Assembly: GCA_003220195.1 (NCBI GenBank)
Contig: QHRT01000186.1
Span: 1-5,352 of the forward strand
Direction of reading: 5' to 3'
Source of the DNA: Candidatus Rokuibacteriota bacterium
GTDB taxonomy: Bacteria; Methylomirabilota; Methylomirabilia; Rokubacteriales; CSP1-6
DNA: 5,352 nucleotides
Below the pieces are notes generated by a model. It saw only the letters and a list, made by a program, of their open reading frames with translations. It was not told the origin of the DNA and did not search any database. This document shows, piece by piece, positions 1-5,352 of the stretch. A program made the position numbers and the translations under genes. The stretch's first letter is position 1; each line of letters starts with the position of its first letter.

Positions 1-1
1 T

Positions 2-223
2 CCCGAGGTCGACGGGATGATCGACCAGGTGCTGCGCCAGACCGACAAGGCGAAGGCTGGCGAACTCATGCGGAACATCTTCACGCGCCTGCGCAGCGAG
101 CACTCGACCGTGCCGGTGGTCTATCTCCACGCCCCGTACGCGTCGTCGAAAGCGCTCGCGAAGTGGAATCCGGGCACGGTGATGTACGACTTCTTCATCG
201 ACGTGCTGGCGTCGGGGAAATAG
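2..223 (+). CDS. ABC transporter substrate-binding protein, family 5 (SBP_bac_5), C-terminal fragment
   Basis: This is the last 73 codons of a gene that begins before the window. The frame is open from base 2 and ends at TAG 221-223. An internal ATG at 17 is not a credible start because the family pattern already runs through the residues before it (PEVDGMIDQVLRQTD, a form of the 'x-x-D-x-x-I-x-x-A...D' segment). Next come a helix ending in an 'L-R-S-E-H-S-T-V-P' turn, where family members usually have an acidic residue and an Ile-Pro, and a tail 'AKWNPGT..YDFFIDV' like the usual 'W.p.p.g...f.dv' ending. Family members are about 500-600 residues long, secreted or lipid-anchored, and deliver peptides, nickel or other small solutes to a DppBC-type channel. 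The gene lies 24 bases upstream of the permease gene, consistent with the A position of an A-B-C-D-F operon. Substrate cannot be inferred from this fragment. Confidence 0.85.
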   Translation, partial: PEVDGMIDQVLRQTDKAKAGELMRNIFTRLRSEHSTVPVVYLHAPYASSKALAKWNPGTVMYDFFIDVLASGK

Positions 224-247
224 CGCCGCGACCGTGCGTCCCGCGGC

Positions 248-1168
248 ATGACGCGGTTCGTTCTGACCAGGCTTGCCCAGTCGCTGGTGGCGCTCGCCAT
301 CCTGTCGGTGGTCGTGTTCGTGCTGGCGCGCGCCACCGGTGATCCGCTCCACCTGATCCTGCCGATGTCGGCGACGGAAGAGGACTACGCGAACGCGCGG
401 CGTTATCTCGGCCTCGACCGTTCGTATCCCGAGCAGTACGTGACGTTCGTGGCGCGGGCGGTCACCGGCGACTTCGGCACGTCGCTCCGGGCCCGGCGGC
501 CGGTGTCGGAGCTGATCGCCGCGCGGCTGCCGAACTCGCTGAAGCTCGGGGCGTTCGCGATGGGCGTGAGCTTGCTGCTGGCGTTTCCGCTCGGCGTGAT
601 GGCCGCCGTCCACAAGGGCACGGTCGTCGATCGCGCCGCGCAGGTGATCGCCGTGCTCGGCCAGTCGCTGCCGACGTTCTGGGTGGCGATCGTGCTCATC
701 GAAGTCGTCGCGGGAAGGCTCCAGTGGCTCCCGGCGGGCGGCGTCGACGGGATCACGAGTTACATCCTGCCGGGCTTCACGCTCGGCTGGTTCGTGGTGG
801 CCGGCATGATGCGCCTCTTGCGCTCCGGGATGCTCGAGGTGCTCGATTCGGAGTACGTGAAGCTGGCGCGGGTCAAGGGCGTGGTCGAGGCGCGCGTGGT
901 GTGGCTGCACGCGCTGAAGAACGCGCTCATCCCGGTCGTCACGTTCGCCGGCATCTACTTCTCCATCCTGGTCACCACGGCGATCGTGGTCGAGACGGTG
1001 TTCGCGTGGCCGGGTCTCGGCCGGCTCGCGTACGAGGCGATCACGTCCCGGGATTTTCCGGTGATCCAGGCGGTCGTCCTCACGACGGCCGCGATCGTCG
1101 CGGTCGTGAACCTGTCCGTCGACTGCGTCTACGGGTTCATCGATCCGCGAATCCGGTATGCGCGGTAG
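248..1168 (+). CDS. dppB: Peptide/nickel-type ABC transporter permease, DppB-like
   Basis: A 306-residue inner-membrane permease, forming one half of the importer channel. The N-terminus (MTRFVLTRLAQSLVALAIL, first helix about 9-28) is typical of DppB/OppB/NikB/GsiC. A soluble loop follows with 'YLGLDRSYPEQY' (53-64) and 'GDFGTSL' (74-80), both conserved in the family. Further membrane helices lie near 98-120, 132-155, 172-191, 231-251 and 274-296. The cytoplasmic EAA loop that docks on the ATPase is at about 202-230 (EYVKLARVKG...HALKNALIPV). The 'FAWPGLGRL' (252-260) and C-terminal 'DPRIRYAR' signatures are intact. Length is normal (about 305-340). The ATG at 248 is the only in-frame start after the preceding stop, since the eight intervening codons contain no ATG, GTG or TTG. 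No Shine-Dalgarno site precedes it, so coupling to the upstream gene is likely. The dppB label denotes subfamily and operon position; the substrate is not established. Confidence 0.95.
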   Translation: MTRFVLTRLAQSLVALAILSVVVFVLARATGDPLHLILPMSATEEDYANARRYLGLDRSYPEQYVTFVARAVTGDFGTSLRARRPVSELIAARLPNSLKLGAFAMGVSLLLAFPLGVMAAVHKGTVVDRAAQVIAVLGQSLPTFWVAIVLIEVVAGRLQWLPAGGVDGITSYILPGFTLGWFVVAGMMRLLRSGMLEVLDSEYVKLARVKGVVEARVVWLHALKNALIPVVTFAGIYFSILVTTAIVVETVFAWPGLGRLAYEAITSRDFPVIQAVVLTTAAIVAVVNLSVDCVYGFIDPRIRYAR

Positions 1169-1201
1169 CGCGCCGGCGATCTCATCGATCGGGCGCTCGA
1201 C

Positions 1202-2110
1202 ATGAGCCCGCCGCCGGAGATCCAGGCCGGCGTCGTCGCCGACGTGCTTTCCGCGCCGGCCCCGGACTCGCGCGTTCGTCGCCGCGGGCTCTCGTTGCCG
1301 ATCGTGCCGCTCGCCATCGTGGTGACGTTCGTCGTCGTCGCGGCGCTCGCGCCGCTCATCAGTCCCGGTGACCCGTACGAGCAGTCGCTGCGGAGCCGCT
1401 TCACGCCGCCGGTGTGGGACGAGCGGGGAACCTGGAAGCACGTCCTCGGCACCGATCGTCTCGGCCGCGATCTCCTGTCACGCATCGTCTGGGGCTCGCG
1501 CGTGTCGCTCGCGGCCGGCGTGCTGACCGTGCTGCTGGCGACGGTGGTCGGCGCCGCGATCGGGCTCGTCGCCGGGTACTACGGCGGCCGCGTCGACGCG
1601 GCGCTCATGCGCATGACCGACGCGACCATGTCGTTCCCGGTGGTGCTGCTCGCGTTGATCCTGGCGGTGACGGTCGGGCCGAGCTTCGTCAACGTCGTGG
1701 TCGCGATCGCCGTGATTCTCTGGGCGCGCTACGCGCGCGTGGTGCGGGGGCAGGTGCTCTCGCTGATGACGCTCGACTTCATCGTGCAGGCCCGGCTCGC
1801 CGGCGCCTCGGCGTGGCGCATCATCACGCGGCACCTCTTGCCGAACACGCTCAACACGGTCGTGGTGCTGCTGACGCTCCAGATCGGCTACGTGATCATC
1901 GTGGAGGCGTCGCTCTCGTTCCTCGGCGCCGGCATCCCGCCGCCCATGCCGGCGTGGGGCACGATGATCGCGGAGGGACGCGAGTTCGTGACGAGCGCGT
2001 GGTGGGTCTCGTTCTTCCCGGGGCTGGCGATCCTGCTCGTCGTGCTCGCGTTCAACCTGCTGGGCGACTGGCTGCGCGACACGCTGGACCCGAAGCTCCG
2101 CCAGCTCTGA
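1202..2110 (+). CDS. dppC: Peptide/nickel-type ABC transporter permease, DppC-like
   Basis: A 302-residue inner-membrane permease, the second half of the channel. A hydrophilic N-terminus (1-32) leads to a first helix at about 33-54, matching the OppC N-terminal region. The hallmark 'LGTDRLGRDLLSRIVWGSRVSL' region spans 82-103. Helices follow near 104-126, 145-160, 164-179, 218-240 and 266-288. The EAA loop is at about 193-215 ('QARLAGASAW' followed by 'RHLLPN'). 'SFLGAGIPPPMPAWGTMI' (239-256) and the C-terminal 'GDWLRDTLDPKLR' are diagnostic for DppC/OppC/NikC/GsiD. Length matches the family (about 290-310). The ATG at 1202 is the only start in frame after the dppB stop 33 bases upstream; the intervening codons offer no ATG, GTG or TTG. 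No Shine-Dalgarno site is seen. Expression is probably from the operon promoter outside the window. The symbol reflects family and position, not a proven dipeptide substrate. Confidence 0.95.
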   Translation: MSPPPEIQAGVVADVLSAPAPDSRVRRRGLSLPIVPLAIVVTFVVVAALAPLISPGDPYEQSLRSRFTPPVWDERGTWKHVLGTDRLGRDLLSRIVWGSRVSLAAGVLTVLLATVVGAAIGLVAGYYGGRVDAALMRMTDATMSFPVVLLALILAVTVGPSFVNVVVAIAVILWARYARVVRGQVLSLMTLDFIVQARLAGASAWRIITRHLLPNTLNTVVVLLTLQIGYVIIVEASLSFLGAGIPPPMPAWGTMIAEGREFVTSAWWVSFFPGLAILLVVLAFNLLGDWLRDTLDPKLRQL

Positions 2111-2118
2111 TCATCGCC

Positions 2119-3147
2119 GTGCCGGTTCTCGACGTTCGGGATCTGCGGACTCACCTGATCACGCGCTGGGGCACCGTCAAGGCGGTCGACGGCGTGTCGT
2201 TCACGGTCGACGAGGGCGAGACGCTGGGGCTCGTCGGGGAATCCGGCTCGGGCAAGAGCATGACGTGCCTCAGCATCCTGCGGCTCGCGCCGCGGCCGGC
2301 CGCGCGGATCGTCGGCGGCGAGGTGCGTCTCGACGGCGACGATCTCCTCCGGAAGACCGGGCGCGAGATGCAGCGGATCCGCGGCAAGAAGATCGCGATG
2401 ATCTTGCAGGACCCGATGAGCAGCCTGAACCCGGTGTTCTCCATCGGCATGCAGGTGAAGGAGCCGCTGGCGATGCATCACGGGCTGCGCGGGCGGGCGC
2501 TCTTCTCGCGCGCGGTCGACTTGCTGGCGTCCGTCGGCATCTCGTCGCCGGCGGATCGGCTCCTGGCGTTTCCGCATCAGCTCTCGGGCGGGATGCGCCA
2601 GCGCGTGGTCGGCGCGATGGCGATCTCGGCGCCGCCGCGCGTCCTCATCGCCGACGAGCCCACCACGAGCCTCGACGTGACGATCCAGGCGCAGTACCTG
2701 CGTCTGCTGAAGGAGCTCCAGCAGCGTCACCGCCTGGCGATGATCTTCGTGACGCACAACCTCGGCATCGTCGCGCGAGTGTGCGACCGCGTCGCGGTGA
2801 TGTACGCCGGGCGCATCGTCGAGGCCGGGCCGGTGGAGCAGATCTTCCGCGCGCCGGCGCATCCGTACACGAAGGCGCTGCTCGAATCGGTCCCGCGGCT
2901 CGGCGACACGCGGGAGTGGCTCACCGCGATCGACGGGCAGCCACCGGACCTGGCGGCGTTGCCGCCGGGCTGCGCGTTCGCGCCGCGCTGCACGAGCGTG
3001 ATGGAACGCTGTCGCGTGGACGCGCCGCCCGAGGTGATCGTCGGCGAGGGGCGCACGAGCCGGTGCTGGCTCTCGGTCGCGCCGTCGCCACCGCGGCGCG
3101 ACGCCGGCCTGGCGCTCGGCAGTTCTGACGGTCCGCCGCGCGCATGA
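2119..3147 (+). CDS. dppD: Peptide/nickel-type ABC transporter ATP-binding protein, DppD-like
   Basis: A 342-residue cytoplasmic ATPase that powers the importer with DppF. Motifs: Walker A GESGSGKS (40-47), Q-loop ILQDP (Q97), signature LSGGM (155-159), Walker B VLIADEP (175-181, catalytic E180), D-loop SLD (184-186) and H-loop H213. The C-terminal oligopeptide-transporter domain has HPYTKALL (248-255) and four cysteines (C285, C291, C298, C316; spacing C-x5-C-x6-C-x17-C), the arrangement that holds a [4Fe-4S] cluster in studied Opp/Dpp ATPases. Start: the frame is open far upstream (to at least 1414), but that part is an Arg/Ala/His-rich shadow of dppC. GTG at 2119 puts the protein at MPVLDVRDLRTH, where family members begin, eight bases after the dppC stop. 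A CTG at 2107 overlapping that stop is the only nearby alternative and is less likely. No Shine-Dalgarno site is visible. The stop overlaps the dppF ATG (ATGA). Residues 320-342 are a variable tail. Confidence 0.94.
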   Translation: MPVLDVRDLRTHLITRWGTVKAVDGVSFTVDEGETLGLVGESGSGKSMTCLSILRLAPRPAARIVGGEVRLDGDDLLRKTGREMQRIRGKKIAMILQDPMSSLNPVFSIGMQVKEPLAMHHGLRGRALFSRAVDLLASVGISSPADRLLAFPHQLSGGMRQRVVGAMAISAPPRVLIADEPTTSLDVTIQAQYLRLLKELQQRHRLAMIFVTHNLGIVARVCDRVAVMYAGRIVEAGPVEQIFRAPAHPYTKALLESVPRLGDTREWLTAIDGQPPDLAALPPGCAFAPRCTSVMERCRVDAPPEVIVGEGRTSRCWLSVAPSPPRRDAGLALGSSDGPPRA

Positions 3148-4154
3148 ACGATCACGCGACTCCACTGCTCGAGGCCTCGGACCTGGTCAAGCACTTCCCG
3201 GTGCGGCGGGGCGCGCTCGGGCGTGTGAGAGGATTCGTGCGCGCCGTCGACTCGATCTCCTTCAGCGTGGAGCGTGGCAAGACCCTGGCGCTGGTCGGCG
3301 AATCCGGCTGCGGCAAGACGACGACGGCAAAGCTCGTGCTGCGCGTGGAGGAGCCGACGGCAGGCGCGATCCGCTTCGAAGGCGAGAGCGTGCACGCGTT
3401 CGACCGCGACGAGCTCCGTCGGTACCGCCGCAACGTCCAGGCGGTGTTCCAGGACCCTTACGCGTCGCTGGATCCGAGAATGCGCGTCGGGACGATCGTG
3501 GCCGAGCCGCTGGTGATCAACGAGCGTCTCGACGCGCGAGCGCGCCGGCGCCGTGTGATCGAGCTCCTCGAGCTGGTCGGTCTCCCCGAGCGGGCGACGC
3601 AGCTCTACCCGCACGAGTTCTCCGGCGGTCAGCGCCAGCGCATCGCGATCGCGCGGGCGCTCGCGCTGTCGCCGAAGCTGATCGTGCTCGACGAGCCGGT
3701 GTCGGCGCTCGACGTGTCGATCCGTGCGCAGATCCTGAACTTGCTTCGCGATCTCCAGCGCCGGCTCGGCGTGTCGTATCTCTTCATCGCGCACGACCTG
3801 GCCGCCGTCGCGCACATGAGCCACACGATCGCGGTGATGTACCTCGGAAGGATCGTGGAGCTCGGCGCGTCAGCCGACGTGGCGCTGCGTCCGCGCCATC
3901 CCTACACGCAGGCGCTCTTCTCGGCGGCGCTGCCGCTGACGCCGGGCGAGCGCTCGGACGAGATCGTCTTGACGGGCGAGGTGCCGAGCCCGATCAGCCC
4001 GCCGGCGGGTTGTCGCTTCCACCCGCGATGTCCACAGGCGATGGACCGGTGCCGGGAGGAGGAACCGAAACTCGCGCCGGAGGCGGGCCGTCTGGTGGCC
4101 TGTCACCTGTATCCGTCTTTCGCGTCGCGCGATCGGAGTCGTGACGGCCAGTAG
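3144..4154 (+). CDS. dppF: Peptide/nickel-type ABC transporter ATP-binding protein, DppF-like
   Basis: A 336-residue cytoplasmic ATPase, partner of the DppD-like subunit. Motifs: Walker A GESGCGKT (52-59), Q-loop VFQDP (Q103) followed by the DppF/OppF-typical 'YASLDPRM', signature FSGGQ (159-163), Walker B LIVLDEP (179-185, catalytic E184), D-loop SALD (187-190) and H-loop H217. The early 'KHFPVRRGALGRVRGFVRAVD' segment (16-36), with its insertion before the 'AVD' motif, is typical of the F rather than the D subunit. The C-terminal domain has HPYTQAL (252-258) and four cysteines (C290, C296, C303, C320). The length matches E. coli DppF closely. The ATG overlaps the preceding stop by four bases (ATGA), implying translational coupling; no Shine-Dalgarno site is seen. 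This is the last operon gene: a convergent minus-strand gene ends 29 bases downstream. Confidence 0.95.
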   Translation: MNDHATPLLEASDLVKHFPVRRGALGRVRGFVRAVDSISFSVERGKTLALVGESGCGKTTTAKLVLRVEEPTAGAIRFEGESVHAFDRDELRRYRRNVQAVFQDPYASLDPRMRVGTIVAEPLVINERLDARARRRRVIELLELVGLPERATQLYPHEFSGGQRQRIAIARALALSPKLIVLDEPVSALDVSIRAQILNLLRDLQRRLGVSYLFIAHDLAAVAHMSHTIAVMYLGRIVELGASADVALRPRHPYTQALFSAALPLTPGERSDEIVLTGEVPSPISPPAGCRFHPRCPQAMDRCREEEPKLAPEAGRLVACHLYPSFASRDRSRDGQ

Positions 4155-4162
4155 CCTGGCTG
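4145..4162. other. Small GC hairpin at the convergent junction, overlapping the dppF stop codon
   Basis: CGGCCAG (4145-4151) can pair with CTGGCTG (4156-4162), giving seven pairs including one G-T wobble, around the loop TAGC. The dppF stop (4152-4154) lies in the loop. It sits beyond the end of both convergent genes (dppF stop 4154; minus-strand stop 4184), a place where a bidirectional terminator would be expected. No T-run follows on either strand, so it does not meet the rule for an intrinsic terminator. It may be chance in GC-rich DNA, or it may protect a 3' end or aid Rho-dependent termination. Confidence 0.25.
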
Positions 4163-4183
4163 CCGGTGAAGATGCGGATCGAG

Positions 4184-4864
4184 CTACGACGTCTGCGCGA
4201 TCGACTGCGGTGGCGCCGCCGCCTTCCCCCGCGGATCCGGCTCGATCGCCGCGACCAGGCGCCACAGCATTTCGATCTCGATGTCGTCGCGCTCCAGCAC
4301 CAGGCCGTCGTCGGTGACGCGCGCCAGCGTGCCGGACTCCGGCTCCGCGAAGTTCGTCGAATACACGAGGACGAGGCGCCCGACCAGCGGTTCCGCCTCG
4401 CGGCGCCACTGGCGAGCCACCGCCGCCATCGCATCGCGGAGTTCCTGGATCGATCCGATCGCCGGTGCGGACTCGTGGACGGCGCGGGATCTCCCGGGCG
4501 TCGAGTCGGCGACTGGCGTCTCCGGCGCTGCCGAGGAGGGCACTCGTGACGACATGGATCCGGGTTCGATGACGGGGTCGGATTCCACGAGCGGAGAGAC
4601 GGTCTGCGGCGTCGCCCGCACCAGCGCCTGCAACGCTTCCGACGTGCGACGCATGATCCCGCGCAGGGTCGCGAGACCGAGTATGGCGATCACGAGCGAA
4701 AGGCCGATTCCGACTTGCGCCTGGAAGCTCCCCATGACGTCGAGCGAGTGGAGCACCCAGACGAAGATCAGGAGCGGCAACACCGCCGTCAGCACGAAGA
4801 CGATGGAGGCGGCCTGCTGGAGGCTGCGGGTCCCGCCCGTTCTCGGCGCGCGTCGTTCGCTCAT
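4184..4864 (-). CDS. Hypothetical membrane protein: two N-terminal helices, Ser/Pro/Ala linker, possible Sm/SH3-like C-terminal domain
   Basis: A 226-residue protein that I do not recognise as a named family. Residues 1-17 are basic and polar (MSERRAPRTG...). Two hydrophobic helices follow at about 18-39 and 48-70, suggesting a membrane hairpin with both ends on the same side; Arg-rich flanks (4-5, 8, 13; 68, 72-73) put them in the cytoplasm. Residues 85-137 are a low-complexity linker rich in Pro, Ser, Ala and Thr. Residues 138-158 look like an amphipathic helix (SIQELRDAMAAVARQWRREAE). Residues 160-208 alternate as short beta strands, with 'GRLVLVYS', 'GTLARVTDDGLVLE' and 'WRLVAAIEP', a pattern like small Sm or SH3-type barrels; this is inference. 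The ATG at 4864 is chosen because GAGAGGA lies four bases upstream. The same frame stays open to 5329 but that part opposes the phosphoesterase gene. It converges on dppF with a 29-base gap, so it is a separate transcription unit. Confidence 0.8.
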   Translation of the reverse strand: MSERRAPRTGGTRSLQQAASIVFVLTAVLPLLIFVWVLHSLDVMGSFQAQVGIGLSLVIAILGLATLRGIMRRTSEALQALVRATPQTVSPLVESDPVIEPGSMSSRVPSSAAPETPVADSTPGRSRAVHESAPAIGSIQELRDAMAAVARQWRREAEPLVGRLVLVYSTNFAEPESGTLARVTDDGLVLERDDIEIEMLWRLVAAIEPDPRGKAAAPPQSIAQTS

Positions 4865-4868
4865 CCGG

Positions 4869-4875
4869 TCCTCTC
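4869..4875 (-). promoter_or_regulatory. Shine-Dalgarno site of the minus-strand membrane protein gene
   Basis: GAGAGGA on the minus strand, with four bases (CCGG) before the ATG at 4864. It fixes the start at MSERR rather than at any upstream start in the same long open frame. Confidence 0.75.
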
Positions 4876-4897
4876 GCCTCGAAAGGTGATCTCCAGA

Positions 4898-4927
4898 ATT
4901 ATGACGCAATACGGCCATTTTTCGCCA
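4898..4927 (-). promoter_or_regulatory. Candidate sigma70-type promoter for the minus-strand membrane protein gene
   Basis: On the minus strand CATAAT (4898-4903) matches five of six bases of the TATAAT -10 box. Eighteen bases upstream, TGGCGA (4922-4927) matches three of six bases of TTGACA. Transcription would start near 4891, giving a leader of about 27 bases that includes the Shine-Dalgarno site. The region is markedly AT-richer than the window around it, which supports a promoter. The -35 match is weak, and the promoter rules of the host are unknown. Confidence 0.4.
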
Positions 4928-4938
4928 CATAACTCGGT

Positions 4939-4944
4939 GGAGGA
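4939..4944 (+). promoter_or_regulatory. Shine-Dalgarno site of the phosphoesterase gene
   Basis: GGAGGA lies four bases before the ATG at 4949. It is a strong match to the anti-Shine-Dalgarno sequence and decides the start against an in-frame ATG at 4901, which has no such site and would add 16 residues in front of the signal peptide. Confidence 0.8.
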
Positions 4945-4948
4945 AAGG

Positions 4949-5352
4949 ATGAGACGGATCGCGCGCACCGCACAGGTCCGCCTGATCATCGTCGTCGCCG
5001 CGGGCGCCTGCATCTCGACGTCCCGAGCCGGCGCCGCGTCCGGCCTCGAGAAGATCGAGCACATCGTCGTGATTTACGCCGAGAACCGCAGCTTCGACCA
5101 CCTCTACGGTCTCTTTCCCGGCGCCAACGGCATCGCCCGGGCGACGATCGAGCAGAAGACGCAGGTCGATCACGACGGCAAGCCGTTCAGGGCCCTGCCG
5201 CCCGTGTGGAAACCGGGCACGCGCGAGCCCGATCCACGGTTTCCCCGCGAGCTGGCGAACGGGCCGTTCCGGCTCGACGCGCCACCGATCAACCTCACGC
5301 CGTCGATGCAGATCCGCAATCTCGTGCATCGCTACTACCAGAACAGGGAACA
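4949..5352 (+). CDS. Exported phosphoesterase, phospholipase C / acid phosphatase AcpA family, N-terminal part (runs off window)
   Basis: The first 134 codons of a gene that continues past the window; no stop is reached. Residues 1-30 look like an export signal: basic MRRIAR, hydrophobic core about 11-21 (RLIIVVAAGAC) and small residues around 27-30 for cleavage. C21 has a poor lipobox (AGAC), and the two arginines at 2-3 do not form a full Tat motif, so Sec export is the plain reading, although many relatives use Tat. Residues 35-62 (KIEHIVVIYAENRSFDHLYG followed by LFPGANGI) are the hallmark opening of the phosphoesterase family that includes bacterial phospholipases C and Francisella AcpA. 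E45 and N46 align with the metal-binding Glu43-Asn44 of AcpA. The catalytic Ser and the later Asp pair would lie beyond or near the window end. Full-length relatives are about 450-700 residues. Whether it cleaves phospholipids or phosphomonoesters is undetermined. It diverges from the membrane-protein gene across 84 bases. No good plus-strand promoter was found. Confidence 0.88.
   Translation, partial: MRRIARTAQVRLIIVVAAGACISTSRAGAASGLEKIEHIVVIYAENRSFDHLYGLFPGANGIARATIEQKTQVDHDGKPFRALPPVWKPGTREPDPRFPRELANGPFRLDAPPINLTPSMQIRNLVHRYYQNRE

Noticed and set aside
724..1371. 215-codon plus-strand open frame across the dppB/dppC junction
   Set aside because: It is a frame-shifted shadow of both permeases, with a highly Arg/Gly-rich product and no credible fold.
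1414..2118. Long N-terminal extension of the dppD frame
   Set aside because: The open frame continues upstream, but the product is Arg/Ala/His-rich and lies wholly inside dppC in another frame. Family homology begins at the GTG at 2119.
2265..3128. 287-codon plus-strand open frame inside dppD
   Set aside because: It is a frame-shifted shadow of the ATPase; the Arg/Ala/Gly-rich product has no motifs.
1888..3165. 425-codon minus-strand open frame opposite dppC/dppD
   Set aside because: The product is dominated by Arg, Asp, His and Ala with no domain, and lies antisense to well-supported genes. This is typical of a stop-poor shadow in GC-rich DNA.
2727..3824. 365-codon minus-strand open frame opposite dppD/dppF
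   Set aside because: It has the same skewed composition and is antisense to two ATPase genes with complete motifs. No ribosome site or recognisable domain was seen.
2119..4154. Repeated DNA segments between dppD and dppF (around Walker A and the 'AVMY' region)
   Set aside because: The similarity comes from the two being paralogous ATPases with conserved motifs, not from a recent duplication or mobile repeat.
3870..4409. 179-codon minus-strand open frame across the convergent junction
   Set aside because: It overlaps the C-terminal region of dppF and the end of the minus-strand membrane protein in another frame; the composition is Arg/Ala-rich and no start signal was seen.
4281..4889. 202-codon plus-strand open frame opposite the membrane protein gene
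   Set aside because: The product is Ser/Arg/Thr-rich without helices or domain. The opposite strand gives two clear membrane segments and a good ribosome site, so that strand was preferred.
4925..4940. Possible hairpin CCAC/GTGG over the phosphoesterase ribosome site
   Set aside because: Only four pairs around an eight-base loop; too weak to call a riboregulator.
4901..4948. In-frame upstream ATG at 4901 for the phosphoesterase
   Set aside because: The frame is open from here, but there is no ribosome site before it, and it would put 16 polar residues in front of the signal peptide. The ATG at 4949 has a strong site.
4865..5329. Upstream extension of the minus-strand membrane protein, and a second minus-strand open frame at 4861-5064
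   Set aside because: Both oppose the phosphoesterase start, which has strong family motifs. The extension is Arg/Asp/Gly-rich and runs through the AT-rich promoter region, and GAGAGGA before 4864 supports the shorter protein.
1..5352. CRISPR array, tRNA/rRNA, insertion sequence or attachment site
   Set aside because: No regularly spaced direct repeats, cloverleaf-like segments, transposase motifs or terminal inverted repeats were seen on either strand.

Overview
The window is high-GC bacterial DNA (by eye about two thirds G+C, with G/C-ending codons throughout). It is tightly packed and carries six genes. The left three quarters is a plus-strand operon for a peptide/nickel-family (Dpp/Opp type) ABC importer. 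The right quarter holds a divergently transcribed pair: a minus-strand membrane protein of unknown function and the start of a plus-strand exported phosphoesterase. A periplasmic-type binding protein in the operon and an exported phosphoesterase fit a free-living heterotroph. The gene style resembles soil or sediment lineages such as Rokubacteria or deltaproteobacteria, but nothing here fixes the taxonomy.

Region 1 (1-4154): the 3' end of a family 5 solute-binding protein, then the two permeases (dppB-like, dppC-like) and the two ATPases (dppD-like, dppF-like). This is the classic A-B-C-D-F order. Intergenic gaps are 24, 33 and 8 bases, and the last two genes overlap by ATGA, so one transcript is very likely. 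Together they encode a complete importer: the binding protein captures substrate outside the membrane, B and C form the channel, and D and F hydrolyse ATP. The real start of the dppD-like gene is a GTG at 2119; the open frame continuing far upstream is a shadow of dppC. The substrate (peptide, metal chelate or other) cannot be told from sequence alone.

Region 2 (4155-4183): a 29-base convergent junction. A GC hairpin overlaps the dppF stop codon but has no T-run, so no convincing intrinsic terminator is seen.

Region 3 (4184-4864, minus): a 226-residue protein with two N-terminal membrane helices, a Ser/Pro/Ala-rich linker and a small C-terminal domain that may be a beta-barrel of Sm/SH3 type. 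It has a clear Shine-Dalgarno site and a plausible promoter.

Region 4 (4865-4948): a divergent intergenic stretch, clearly AT-richer (22 G/C in the 50 bases 4881-4930) than its surroundings.

Region 5 (4949-5352, plus, cut by the window edge): the N-terminus of a phospholipase C / acid phosphatase (AcpA) type phosphoesterase with a signal peptide and the family's metal-binding Glu-Asn pair.

Most of the window is a well-known transporter type. The part least explained by known families is the minus-strand membrane protein.
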